Positions 33,768 to 45,051 of a stretch of 64,000 bases of DNA are shown here, piece after piece. This DNA comes from Morinoia aosen. Lineage: Eukaryota > Arthropoda > Malacostraca > Amphipoda > Talitridae. The notes beneath the pieces were generated by a model. The model had not been told where the DNA came from, did not search any database, and saw only the letters and a program-made list of their open reading frames with translations. A program made the position numbers and the translations under genes. Location of the stretch: the NCBI GenBank assembly GCA_030386875.1, contig CM059562.1, forward strand, positions 62,060,201 to 62,124,200. The letters run 5' to 3'. Each line of letters starts with the position of its first letter. Positions within the stretch are counted from its first letter, which is position 1.

Positions 33768-33891
33768 GGGTATTACGACACCAATGTATTATTATTGTAA
33801 CGAAACAGATGTGCGGCTGTCACCTCCACTGTATTCGTAGTGGGGAATTTAAACCTCATAGTAAGAGAGGAAAATGAAAATACATAGAGCG

Positions 33892-36235
33892 TGTTCCGAC
33901 TAGACTGCGGATATATGATCTTCGAGAGGTCTAGTCTGAATTACGGGTATCGAAGGCATCGAAGAAATACGCGGTCTCTTCGAATTGGTTTCTTTATTCA
34001 ATGGCCGTTGACACCGTAAAAACTGCACAATAAGGGCATGTTTTAGATTCAAGAAATAAAAACTATAGTTAACAGCACGAAATGTACATTTCTGGGTTCA
34101 AAAATGAATTTTAAGGACAACGCAGAATGACATCCTTAGGTTGAAAATTATAGTTGAAATTATGGCTAATCGCACACAAGGACATTTTCTAAGTTTAAGA
34201 ATGAACTCACAACGAATACACCTTGGGTTCAAATGAGAGAACCTGCAATTGACTACACAATCAAGAAATTTGTAGGTTCAAAACTTCCACAAATGACCAC
34301 AATGACATTTCCTGACTTCATGAACAAACAAGAGAAACAACCGACTAATGCTCGAGGGGCAACTAGCTATCATTAGAACCAAACAAGATATTCTAATAAT
34401 AATGATCTACCACGCCAGTCTCAAGAGTCTGTGGCAGAAAATAAAATTTGACTTCTCAATCATGAGATGCATTTTTGCACACGGCAATGTAGAATCGCAT
34501 CTTATTCACATAAGACTAAAGGCTCGACAAATGAAACAAGCACTGGTATATTTGAGGTGGAAACTAGAAATTTGACCCTTCAAACTTGAAATACATTTGC
34601 ACACGGCAATGTAAAATCACACGTCATAATATGCACATGGAAGTTGCTTTACTTGCCTCCCATAATTTCTGCACTGTGCACATACTGTGCACTGTGGTCA
34701 AAAGAGGACAGTCTACTCTCGCATACTCACGTTTTTGGGGGGACGGTATTCTCACGCCATATAAGTCTTCAATTTCAACCTACATATAGATAGAAAGGCT
34801 ATCCTAGTTTTGCTTTACTCTACCTGGGGGAATACACAAAATAATTAGGTATTTGATGCTGAAGGAACGTTACAGCAGGAATTTATACTAGGATTATATC
34901 TTTGTCCTAAGCTTGAGAAACAGTCCTACCATCACTCGTGTGAAAAGCCGTGTAAATCATACGTATGCTAGTATCAACCTAGGCACATAAAGTCACACGG
35001 GCATGGGCGCATTAAGAATTCCTACGGACATATTCTCAGTCCACCTCAAATTCACTTCAGCTCTAGGCTTCCACCTTGCTGACTGGCGCAACTTGCTCAG
35101 CCCAGCTCATGGGTAATGAGCCAATTTAATATAAACCAAAAAATTTTTTTTATGACAAATAGAGGTGAACTAATCTCAGTCCGAGCTACGCAATTTCTAG
35201 AAGCACGGGTTATCAGTTCTATCTAGCTGCTTATATTTGAAAGTGTCAATTTAACTAATTATGCTCACTCTCAGCAAGCATTGGCTGCTGCCATCCTCCA
35301 ATAATTCCAGACAAATTCATATTGCAGCATAAATCAATTCACACTGCACATCCATAATGCAGCATAAATCAACCCACACTGCAAGTTCGCAATACAGCAC
35401 AGATCAACTCACACTGCACAAACAGGAAAAATTCTCAATGGCAAATTCCTGTTGCTGGGAGCAACAGGAGTTCTGTTTCCAATAATTCCAGACAAATTCG
35501 CACTGCAGCATAAATCAACTCACACTGCGAGTTCACAATACAGCACAGATCAACTCACACTGCACAAACAGGAAAAATTCTCAATGGCAAATTCCTGTTG
35601 CTGGGAGCAACAGGAGTTCTGTTTCCAATAATTCCAGACAAATTCACACTGCAGCATAAATCAACTCACACTGCGAGTTCACAATACAGCACAGATCAAC
35701 TCGCACTGCACAAACAGGAAAAATTCTCAATGGCAAATTCCTGTTGCTGGGAGCAACAGGAGTTCTGTTTACAATAATTCCAGACAAATTCACACTGCAG
35801 CATAAATCAACTCACACTGCGAGTTCACAATACAGCACAGATCAACTCGCACTGCACAAACAGGAAAAATTCTCAATGGCAAATTCCTGTTGCTGGGAGC
35901 AACAGGAGTTCTGTTTACAATGGTCTGACTCGATATAGGTGTTTCGCCGGCTGCCAGCAGCATCGTTGAACGCTCTAGGAACCGGCTGTTCACCATCAAA
36001 CACACAAGACATGGACATATATCTAGATCAGCGCACGAAATATTTAAAGATTAAATAATTTCTAACACGTTTACACTTAGAAGTTACAGTCTTGAGCTCT
36101 ATCTTAGGAGAACGTCTGCACTCGGTCAAATTAGACAATGGAAGACGCTGTGTTGGGCTTGCGGACCAGTGCGCGGATCCGCGGCCGATGTTGCCACAGA
36201 GTTTCTTAAAAATTCGCGTCTCGTAAGACGCGACA
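33892..36235 (-). repeat. 3' LTR of gag-only element (2344 bp)
   Basis: It differs from the other LTR by four instead of three copies of a 146 bp internal repeat and by a T-run length. Near the plus-strand start is a perfect inverted pair GACTAGAC...GTCTAGTC. At the other end is a hairpin CGCGTC-TTACGA-GACGCG (minus strand). LTRs this long are unusual for BEL elements. Confidence 0.92.
35320..35926. repeat. 146 bp LTR-internal tandem repeat, 4 copies
   Basis: Each unit contains CCAATAATTCCAGACAAATTC, CAGCATAAATCAACTCACACTGC, a GCACAGATCAACTC block, and a perfect hairpin CCTGTTGCT-GGG-AGCAACAGG. The partner LTR carries three copies (about 41226-41700). Confidence 0.88.
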
Positions 36236-36247
36236 CTCCCCTCTTTT
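36236..36247 (-). promoter_or_regulatory. Polypurine tract of the gag-only element
   Basis: The minus strand reads AAAAGAGGGGAG directly before the LTR start TGTCGCG. This is a textbook tract that confirms the reading direction. Confidence 0.85.
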
Positions 36248-36269
36248 AGTTGGTGCTGGCGCCAACTAA

Positions 36270-39200
36270 TTACTGCCGCCGGGGGGGCGCTGGAGGAGGA
36301 CCAGTTCGGTGGCAGGACGCACCACCCGTTGGACCCTGTCGTTGTCGTTTCGTCGTGCGAGCCGCACAGTGGCCGTCCTCAACGACCCATCGTGGCTGGT
36401 TCAGTGGCGGGACGCCACACTTTACGTGCTCGTCGCAGTTGTCACGCCCCGCGGGACGCGTTGGTGTTGTCTTCGGCGATGGGTGGGTGGCCTTCCACCT
36501 GCTGCGCGGGCGTGGCTTATAGAGGATTCCTCTCTGCTTCCCGGACCAACGTCGAACTTTCCGTCGCTGGCGGGTGGTGGACCCTTGGAGGGGTCCTGGC
36601 GTTGTCTCCTGGTCTTTCTCGACACTGCCCGTCGTTCCTCGTGCGTTGGTGAGTGCGTCATGCTCGTCCCGACGCTTCGGATTCCGACGGCAGCTTGTCG
36701 CGTAGGCGGTACTGAGAGGCTGGTTAAGGGAAGATGGAGGTGGGTGCTTGGCGTTTCCTGGAGGGTCGGGGGCCGCGGGGCGGCCTTCCCTTATGCTTGG
36801 CCCGTTCCGTCGAGCTCTCTTATCAACAGGTGTGCGCTCAGCATGGTGCGCGTCGTACTTTCTCTTCAGATCGCCAGGGTGCGGAAGCTCCCGTTCTAGT
36901 CTCTTCTTGGACTTTGGTGATGCGCTGTCTGGATCGCACCGAGCGTCCATTTCATCGTTTGTTGCTGACTGGTTGATAAATCTCGTCGCTGGTGGGGCTT
37001 CCGCTCGGTTGCCTTCCTCTGCCCTGGCGTTTTTCATCTTTTCAGTGTCTCCGCGGTCGTCGGGAGGCCGCGGTTGAGAGGTCTCATCGCTGTGCTGCTG
37101 GGTAACGGCGTCTTTTCCTGAAAACGGTTCAAGACACGCCTCCGGGCCACAGGTTTTGAGAGCGGCTTCGGCTACGATTCTTGCGACCGTGTAAGAGTGC
37201 TCTCCTTCGGGGCTGACGTCGTCGTTCACCTTGCCGACCACTGCCCAGCCTATAGCAGTGTGGTGGACGAACGGAGCCTTACGGCGTTGTTTGTCGGAGT
37301 GACTGTAGAGCAGGTCTCCGCAGTCCGTCCCCAGGAGCACCGCGACTTCTGCGTGTTTGTCCAAGGGCAAGAAATGATGAGCGAAGTGCGATATCTCCGG
37401 GGTTCTTGCGACGCGTTCGTAGGTCGCGACTGCTTTCTTTCTATCGGGGATGGAGTTGCATTCCAACATTGGTGGGAGCTCGAATGTTTGGTCCTCGGAC
37501 ACTCCCTTTATTTTCAGCCCTGACACGCGTCTGCCGTATCGAGCGGCGGATTGATCGGTCAGCGTTTCCAGCTCGTAGTGCGTCTTGGGGGTTGTGACGC
37601 GGAGGGCGTTCAGCAGCTTAGGAGAGCAGAAGGACGTGGTGCTTTGCTCATCTAGGATCACGTAGGCGCGGCACGACCGACACGTGTTCTCGTCGATAAC
37701 GTCTGCCAGAACAGCTTTGCTGCATGCACTCTTCTCGGCTGTGGGTATGCGGGAGGCCAGGGCCACGGCTCTAAATCTATCCCCGAGTTCGCTCTGAGCC
37801 CTGTCGTCGCTCGGTTCTCGACTGGGTCTCTCCCGACGAGTGCTTTCACTCGAATTTCCAGCCGCTCGCCAGTTGAGGTGAGCGGTTGTGGTGTGATTCT
37901 CGGCTCCGCAATCGTCGCACTTCACGACTTCTTGGCAGTGCTTGGCCCAGTGAGGCCCTAGACAGCGGTAACACAGCTTGTGCTCACGTATGAAGTCCTT
38001 CTTCTTCTGAGATTCCATCTTCCTTACCGCTTGACACGAGCTCGTCTCGTGCTGTGCACCCTGGTGAAGAATGCAACTGCCGGGACGATTCTCGGCAGAC
38101 GTATAAAGCACTCGTGGCGCCTTTGGCTTAGGGTGAGGAGGAACTGAGGCGTTGTGACGAGTGCTCATCCAGTTGAGACTCGAGGCCCCGAAACTGTCGC
38201 ATTGAGTATCCGACAGTGTTCGGATGAATTCACAGAACCTCGCGAAACCAGGTAGTGATCCGGACAATTTTTTGTACCTAGTTCTCTCACCTCTCCAGGC
38301 ATCCACCACGAAGAAGGGCAGTCTCTCTACGATGGGGGCTAGCCCCATGTCGGTGTTCAGGAAGGACAGGGCCGGGGTGTACGTCATGGTATGCTGGACC
38401 GAAAGACAAACGTCGCCGAGCTTTCGCAGCTTAGGGCCGACCGTGTGGTCGCCTTTTGACCCCTTGATGTCTGACGCGCGCACAAGGCGCTCGATCAGGC
38501 TGTTAGCCACCTTGTCGCTAGCGCCGAAGCGAGTCGTCAATTGGTCGATGATGTCGGTGAGCAGGGCCGCCGTGTCCAGGTAGGTCGCGGACATTATATC
38601 ATCTATGAGGCTTCTTGGCTCGCCACAAGTGTGACTCGTGAGAATCTCGATGGCGTCGATAGGCTCCACGGCGAGCTTTTCCATCCTTTTCCTGAGGGCA
38701 TTGAACCACCTGTGGAACAGATGGGGCTCTCCCGCGTAGGGCTGATGGGGCGACCTTTTTAGGTCTTCGATCATCGAGAGCCTCATAGATCCGTCGATCA
38801 CTGGTGGCCTTGATTCGAAGACCACGGCGGGCGAGTTGGTGGAAACCTTGGGCTGGAATGATGGTGCAAAGGGGTTCATCGTGGGCGCGTGAGCGGTGTC
38901 GTCGGGTGGAAAGTTCGTGACCCCCGCCGCGCCCCCTGCGGGCTCCACGACGCGGTGTTGGAACGCTTGGTTGACCCAGGCTCCGGTGCGTGCATCCTTG
39001 TCCTCGGCGTCTTCCTCGCCGATGGGCTGATCGTTCCCCGTGCGATTCCCACACCTCAATTTTGACCTCTCAATGGTGATCTGTGCCAACACCACTGATG
39101 GGTCTTCTGTGAGGTCGATGAGCATTTTCTCATTGCCTCGGCCAGGGAACCCCTGGCGCTCAGACTCCCTATCCTTGCGATGGGAGCTAGCGCTTGGAAG

Positions 39201-39773
39201 GCTCTGGCTGTGGTCGCTCTCGCTGTCTTGACTCTGGCTGTAGTAGCTCGAGCATTGATGACTCTGGCTGCGATGGCTGGAGCTGGCCTGGCCACCGCTC
39301 TGACGTTTGGAGCCGTGTTTGCTCCGACTTTTAGCTGAATGGGAATTTGAGGACCTTTCTTCCCGGGTTGCGGTGCCCTGCTGCTGCTTCTTGGACGAGA
39401 TCTTCTTGGACTGCTCGGAAGGTCTCTTCGCCACACTCCGTGACGAACTTCCCAAGAGTTCTTCGTTTCTGTGGTCCATTGAACTTGCCAACTCTCTTCT
39501 GCGAGCTCTGGCGCATGTCAATGAGTCCCGAACAACTGTTGCTTCAGCCGTGGCCCCTGAGTTCTCAAGAACGGTGACCAACTGTTCACCGAGTTGTTTC
39601 ACCTCTTTGGCCTTGGCTCGAACTCCAGCGAATACCTGCTCGACTTCGTTGGAAGTTCTGAGTTCTCGCGGTGCGGCGCCGTTCAAGAGACCGTTTAGAG
39701 CTGCTAATGCTATGTTGAATCTGTCTTCCAGCTGGGGAAGTCTGGGTGTGTGCGAGCGCCTCAGTGGGCTCAT
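36270..39773 (-). CDS. gag: Large Gag with zinc knuckle and protease-like domain
   Basis: 1167 codons from a true ATG. Residues 1-110 are helical and coiled-coil-like. Residues 110-215 are Ser/Arg/Gln-rich. Residues 330-540 look like the BEL/Pao Gag capsid region (YAGEPHLFHRWF, LTTRFG, LIERL). A CCHC knuckle lies at 601-613 (CYRCLGPHWAKHC) and a second CxxC-H cluster at 619-632. Residues 690-850 resemble DUF1758 with LDEQST at 707-712 in place of a D-S/T-G motif and LLGTDC at 813-818, so protease activity is doubtful. The last 300 residues are charged, Pro/Arg-rich and disordered. The stop lies 35 bp from the LTR, leaving no room for pol. It is more GC-rich than the surroundings. Confidence 0.9.
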   Translation of the reverse strand: MSPLRRSHTPRLPQLEDRFNIALAALNGLLNGAAPRELRTSNEVEQVFAGVRAKAKEVKQLGEQLVTVLENSGATAEATVVRDSLTCARARRRELASSMDHRNEELLGSSSRSVAKRPSEQSKKISSKKQQQGTATREERSSNSHSAKSRSKHGSKRQSGGQASSSHRSQSHQCSSYYSQSQDSESDHSQSLPSASSHRKDRESERQGFPGRGNEKMLIDLTEDPSVVLAQITIERSKLRCGNRTGNDQPIGEEDAEDKDARTGAWVNQAFQHRVVEPAGGAAGVTNFPPDDTAHAPTMNPFAPSFQPKVSTNSPAVVFESRPPVIDGSMRLSMIEDLKRSPHQPYAGEPHLFHRWFNALRKRMEKLAVEPIDAIEILTSHTCGEPRSLIDDIMSATYLDTAALLTDIIDQLTTRFGASDKVANSLIERLVRASDIKGSKGDHTVGPKLRKLGDVCLSVQHTMTYTPALSFLNTDMGLAPIVERLPFFVVDAWRGERTRYKKLSGSLPGFARFCEFIRTLSDTQCDSFGASSLNWMSTRHNASVPPHPKPKAPRVLYTSAENRPGSCILHQGAQHETSSCQAVRKMESQKKKDFIREHKLCYRCLGPHWAKHCQEVVKCDDCGAENHTTTAHLNWRAAGNSSESTRRERPSREPSDDRAQSELGDRFRAVALASRIPTAEKSACSKAVLADVIDENTCRSCRAYVILDEQSTTSFCSPKLLNALRVTTPKTHYELETLTDQSAARYGRRVSGLKIKGVSEDQTFELPPMLECNSIPDRKKAVATYERVARTPEISHFAHHFLPLDKHAEVAVLLGTDCGDLLYSHSDKQRRKAPFVHHTAIGWAVVGKVNDDVSPEGEHSYTVARIVAEAALKTCGPEACLEPFSGKDAVTQQHSDETSQPRPPDDRGDTEKMKNARAEEGNRAEAPPATRFINQSATNDEMDARCDPDSASPKSKKRLERELPHPGDLKRKYDAHHAERTPVDKRARRNGPSIREGRPAAPDPPGNAKHPPPSSLNQPLSTAYATSCRRNPKRRDEHDALTNARGTTGSVEKDQETTPGPLQGSTTRQRRKVRRWSGKQRGILYKPRPRSRWKATHPSPKTTPTRPAGRDNCDEHVKCGVPPLNQPRWVVEDGHCAARTTKRQRQGPTGGASCHRTGPPPAPPRRQ

Positions 39774-39818
39774 CTCTATTCTTGTTGCTGGAGTACCGTC
39801 GCAAAAAAAACTTTTTAC

Positions 39819-42015
39819 TGTTCCGACTAGACTGCGGATATATGATCTTCGAGAGGTCTAGTCTGAATTACGGGTATCGAAGGCATCGAAGAAATACGCG
39901 GTCTCTTCGAATTGGTTTCTTTATTCAATGGCCGTTGACACCGTAAAAACTGCACAATAAGGGCATGTTTTAGATTCAAGAAATAAAAACTATAGTTAAC
40001 AGCACGAAATGTACATTTCTGGGTTCAAAAATGAATTTTAAGGACAACGCAGAATGACATCCTTAGGTTGAAAATTATAGTTGAAATTATGGCTAATCGC
40101 ACACAAGGACATTTTCTAAGTTTAAGAATGAACTCACAACGAATACACCTTGGGTTCAAATGAGAGAACCTGCAATTGACTACACAATCAAGAAATTTGT
40201 AGGTTCAAAACTTCCACAAATGACCACAATGACATTTCCTGACTTCATGAACAAACAAGAGAAACAACCGACTAATGCTCGAGGGGCAACTAGCTATCAT
40301 TAGAACCAAACAAGATATTCTAATAATAATGATCTACCACGCCAGTCTCAAGAGTCTGTGGCAGAAAATAAAATTTGACTTCTCAATCATGAGATGCATT
40401 TTTGCACACGGCAATGTAGAATCGCATCTTATTCACATAAGACTAAAGGCTCGACAAATGAAACAAGCACTGGTATATTTGAGGTGGAAACTAGAAATTT
40501 GACCCTTCAAACTTGAAATACATTTGCACACGGCAATGTAAAATCACACGTCATAATATGCACATGGAAGTTGCTTTACTTGCCTCCCATAATTTCTGCA
40601 CTGTGCACATACTGTGCACTGTGGTCAAAAGAGGACAGTCTACTCTCGCATACTCACGTTTTTGGGGGGACGGTATTCTCACGCCATATAAGTCTTCAAT
40701 TTCAACCTACATATAGATAGAAAGGCTATCCTAGTTTTGCTTTACTCTACCTGGGGGAATACACAAAATAATTAGGTATTTGATGCTGAAGGAACGTTAC
40801 AGCAGGAATTTATACTAGGATTATATCTTTGTCCTAAGCTTGAGAAACAGTCCTACCATCACTCGTGTGAAAAGCCGTGTAAATCATACGTATGCTAGTA
40901 TCAACCTAGGCACATAAAGTCACACGGGCATGGGCGCATTAAGAATTCCTACGGACATATTCTCAGTCCACCTCAAATTCACTTCAGCTCTAGGCTTCCA
41001 CCTTGCTGACTGGCGCAACTTGCTCAGCCCAGCTCATGGGTAATGAGCCAATTTAATATAAACAAAAAAATTTTTTTATGACAAATAGAGGTGAACTAAT
41101 CTCAGTCCGAGCTACGCAATTTCTAGAAGCACGGGTTATCAGTTCTATCTAGCTGCTTATATTTGAAAGTGTCAATTTAACTAATTATGCTCACTCTCAG
41201 CAAGCATTGGCTGCTGCCATCCTCCAATAATTCCAGACAAATTCATATTGCAGCATAAATCAATTCACACTGCACATCCATAATGCAGCATAAATCAACC
41301 CACACTGCAAGTTCGCAATACAGCACAGATCAACTCACACTGCACAAACAGGAAAAATTCTCAATGGCAAATTCCTGTTGCTGGGAGCAACAGGAGTTCT
41401 GTTTCCAATAATTCCAGACAAATTCGCACTGCAGCATAAATCAACTCACACTGCGAGTTCACAATACAGCACAGATCAACTCACACTGCACAAACAGGAA
41501 AAATTCTCAATGGCAAATTCCTGTTGCTGGGAGCAACAGGAGTTCTGTTTCCAATAATTCCAGACAAATTCACACTGCAGCATAAATCAACTCACACTGC
41601 GAGTTCACAATACAGCACAGATCAACTCGCACTGCACAAACAGGAAAAATTCTCAATGGCAAATTCCTGTTGCTGGGAGCAACAGGAGTTCTGTTTACAA
41701 TGGTCTGACTCGATATAGGTGTTTCGCCGGCTGCCAGCAGCATCGTTGAACGCTCTAGGAACCGGCTGTTCACCATCAAACACACAAGACATGGACATAT
41801 ATCTAGATCAGCGCACGAAATATTTAAAGATTAAATAATTTCTAACACGTTTACACTTAGAAGTTACAGTCTTGAGCTCTATCTTAGGAGAACGTCTGCA
41901 CTCGGTCAAATTAGACAATGGAAGACGCTGTGTTGGGCTTGCGGACCAGTGCGCGGATCCGCGGCCGATGTTGCCACAGAGTTTCTTAAAAATTCGCGTC
42001 TCGTAAGACGCGACA
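39819..42015 (-). repeat. 5' LTR of gag-only element (2197 bp)
   Basis: Nearly identical to 33892-36235 except for one fewer 146 bp repeat. It would carry the promoter for the gag transcript. Confidence 0.92.
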
Positions 42016-42020
42016 GAGCG

Positions 42021-42330
42021 GAAGAAACACAGAAGGAGAAATGATAGGTAGAAAATAGAGATATATGTTAGGTTTGCCGTGGGTATAGCAAACGCTAAAC
42101 AATCACTCGATAAGATTCGAATAAACCATGAGAGAAGGGTAATAAGGCGAGGAAACTCAGCTTTTGGGAATTTATTTGGAGGAACGCCCGGCGGACTGGC
42201 GGGATCTTGACTGGAAGATCTTCTCTAGGTGGGCACTCCGTGCCGGGGCGAGGTCCTGTGGTCGATGGTGAGTTCCGGAGGCAAGTGAGAGTGTTTGGGG
42301 GGAGTAAGGCCAGGCAAGGTAAAAGCCTGG
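42021..42330. other. Spacer right of the gag-only element
   Basis: No gene is seen. Long ORFs crossing this and the next repeat arise because the 15 bp unit has no stop codon. Confidence 0.6.
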
Positions 42331-42582
42331 TAAGGTAAGGCCAGTTAAGGTAAGGCCAGTTAAGGTAAGGCCAGTTAAGGTAAGGCCAGTTAAGGTAAGG
42401 CCAGTTAAGGTAAGGCCAGTTAAGGTAAGGCCAGTTAAGGTAAGGCCAGTTAAGGTAAGGCCAGTTAAGGTAAGGCCAGTTAAGGTAAGGCCAGTTAAGG
42501 TAAGGCCAGTTAAGGTAAGGCCAGTTAAGGTAAGGCCAGTTAAGGTAAGGCCAGTTAAGGTAAGGCCAGTTAAGGTAAGGCC
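42331..42582. repeat. 15 bp minisatellite, about 17 copies
   Basis: Near-perfect tandem TAAGGTAAGGCCAGT units. Because 15 is divisible by three and the unit lacks stops in some frames, it creates long artefactual ORFs of repeating pentapeptides on the minus strand. Confidence 0.95.
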
Positions 42583-45050
42583 CAAAACAAGGACCAAAAC
42601 TAATCCAAGAAAGGCCCAGGGAACTGATTGTGTGGTGTGTGTTTGGAGATGTCGTGGAGGTCCTGCAAAAAGTCGAAATGCTGGATGAGCAGTCCCAGGA
42701 GACATCAAGGAAAAATTCCACCACTGACAGTCCCCAACATCGTAAATGATAAACTCCCACAACGGAGAAACTCCGAGAAATCCTACAGATCCGACACGAG
42801 CTATTTGAATTTTGTTCTCTTTTTGTCAAACTCAGGAGATAGGACAGATTTTTGTAGCTGGCAAGCTTGTTCACTAATGCCTTTGGCTTTAATATCAGAG
42901 CATGAGGTTTAAGAACTTCCGGTAATGACAATCGTTATTCATTACCGAAACCACATGCAATTAAGCACAAGATCTACGGAATATCATGAAATATCCACAA
43001 AACTGCAACTTTTGCAAGAATCTGCAGGACAGTAAATCCTGTGATTTTTAAGGCAGTAATATCGGTGATTAAATTTATGGAGTTATGGAAAACACATGAC
43101 TTAATAACACATGATTCATGAAGCAGAAAGAAAAGACATACAACAACTAAAATTGCATAGAATGAGAATTAATGCTTTTTCAGTACTCTAGAACATCCCT
43201 ATATCCGTACAAGAAATAACAGGGAAAAAATCCTAACTTTCATTAAGATCACTAATACTGAAAAACACTGACAAGCATCATTGATAAAAATAAGGAATAA
43301 TATCTACCTGAGAAAAAAAGAAGCACTAACGTGTTGCTTGCACAGAAAGAAAATATTCGCAAGACGAAACATGAAAATCAAGGTGACGATGACCCGGCGG
43401 TTTTTTTACGCTTCGCCATTTGCAATAAACCGCCGGCATAACATCGTACGCATTCACGACGGCAGATGCTAGTATGTATTTTTGCCGCAAGAATAAGAAA
43501 AATTGATTCAATTTGTTGATAGTGATTTATATTGAAATAAGTGCGATTAAACGCAAGATTTAAGGAGTATGACATATATAAAAACTAAAACTTTAGCAGA
43601 CATTTTCGTGAATAATCTTCGTAATCTATAATACGTACGAAATTATTAAAAGGCATTCCCGACTATTATTTCACGTCAAGCCCACTTCAGAAAACTACTG
43701 CAAGTATGTTGTAAAAAAGAAATATTATTCCACATGCATAAAGTACGAATTTTAAATAACAGAGTAATGACACGAGACGGCAGTTTGTGCTTCGCCATCT
43801 TGGAAAACAAAGACACCGGCAACAAAGACGCCAGCAGTTCTGTCGTGCTCTCTCACGAGTATTTTATGAACGAATTTCAATATCAATATGACCGTTGCAA
43901 AATGTATAACTTTCAGTAAGGGAAAGGACGTAGTTGAATATCTAATATAAATTATTGACACACGAAATGCACGTGGCGTGCAATATTCACGCTAAGTCAT
44001 GTTGAGATATCCTCTGAATGAACCATGCTACATCCAACTTCTACGCATAACTACGTATCTAAATACACAACACTGTCACAATTTATACTCAAACTGAGCA
44101 CGAAGAAGGAACACGATTATTTTCTAACACAGATTTACTCACGAGAAATGCTGTAACACCGAGCTAGAGAGACGCCAATGTGAAAGTGCGTTTGAAAGAG
44201 ACGCGCCACTGCGCAGTATTGCCATTCAGGGGCTTTTCTCTCGAAAAATGTCGAGTGTTATTTTTATTGTCTCATGCATTTACACAAAAACTTCAATGAT
44301 TACGAATTAGAAGTAGAAAATAATTAATAATAAATTAGAGTAAGATTTTTAATGCTAATAATTATTTTATTTAAGTGCGAATGGGAAAGTTTATAATTTT
44401 TACGCTTTGTAGCGAATGCTACATATAGCCTAGTAGCTACTGATCCGCTCATCCACATCAGCACTCCAGGTCAACACGGAAAAATGAAACGACTAATTGA
44501 AAATTTATGATTACGTTATTTTAAGTTAGGTAATAAACACGTAAATTAGTATGTTGATTTAATGACAAGTATATATCGAAACAAATACGAAACAAATGCG
44601 AGAAGCCTACACTGATACGGGATCACTGCATAAAAGAATGAACTTAGGCTGAATCGAGTGATAGAAGCGTCACACAACTCCCCAGACAATGTTTCTTAAT
44701 AAACTGATGAGCGAGACCACACTGGTGAACGAATGCGTTCGAAGGAATCGTCATTCATCATATTAAAACAGAATTTTATACCACATATCTTGTTTGAAAT
44801 GTCCTTCAAATTATTTCAGCAGCAAAAAAAAACTTTCATTCAGCTTCAGGAAAAGGTAAGTACTTTAGTTAAAAACCCCATCAGAGTAATAGTAAATCAT
44901 TTTTGTTTCCTGTGAACAAGACGGAAAAAAATACATCTATGTTATTCTTACAAGAATTAATTGCTTTTCGGCCTCGTACCTGACACAAATTCACCGTGTT
45001 CCTCAGAATTGAACTTTCGAGAGTTCCATTTGGGCAATCCCTAAAGTACG
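42583..45050. other. AT-rich spacer without recognised genes
   Basis: It includes a perfect 10 bp inverted pair CCGGCGGTTT...AAACCGCCGG (43394-43403, 43427-43436). It also has a loosely similar block at about 43765-43850 that shares GCTTCGCCAT and ACACCGGCAA/AACCGCCGGC. No protein similarity is recognised. Confidence 0.55.
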
Positions 45051-45051
45051 G

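Larger units (their letters stand above)
2692..33771 (-). mobile_element. BEL/Pao LTR retrotransposon, host of several nested insertions
   Basis: The element reads on the minus strand. Its 3' LTR is 2696-3238 and its 5' LTR is split into 18632-18892 and 33484-33767 by a LINE. The LTRs begin TGTCAC and end GCGACA (plus-strand view) and are flanked by the 4 bp target duplication GGGT (2692-2695 and 33768-33771). Between them lie, in minus-strand order, gag fragments, protease, RT, RNase H, integrase and a DUF5641-like tail. By eye the LTRs differ at about 18 of 543 positions (3.3%), so it is the oldest element of this stack. A Harbinger transposon, a TTAA element, LINE-tail copies and a LINE carrying a gypsy element have all inserted into it. 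A clear primer-binding site or polypurine tract was not found next to these LTRs. Confidence 0.88.
33887..42020 (-). mobile_element. Gag-only BEL-related LTR retrotransposon (non-autonomous)
   Basis: The LTRs 33892-36235 and 39819-42015 start TGTTCCGAC and end GACGCGACA. The 5 bp target duplication GAGCG flanks them (33887-33891 and 42016-42020). The orientation is minus, shown by a perfect polypurine tract AAAAGAGGGGAG next to the 3' LTR. The 3.58 kb interior is almost filled by one 1167-codon ORF with a zinc knuckle and protease-like domain. No RT, RNase H or integrase is present. Apart from one extra 146 bp repeat unit and one or two bases the LTRs look identical, so insertion is very recent and the ORF is intact. 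It must use pol from another element. Confidence 0.92.

Noticed and set aside
36309..36899. Long plus-strand ORFs opposite the gag gene
   Set aside because: They are antisense shadows of the GC-rich 1167-codon ORF. The polypurine tract and conserved motifs support only the minus strand.
42095..42931. 278-codon minus-strand ORF of repeating pentapeptides
   Set aside because: It is created by the 15 bp minisatellite, whose unit length is a multiple of three and has no stop in that frame.
43734..43919. 61-codon ORF near 43.8 kb
   Set aside because: Short, without domain, and inside a weakly repeated block.
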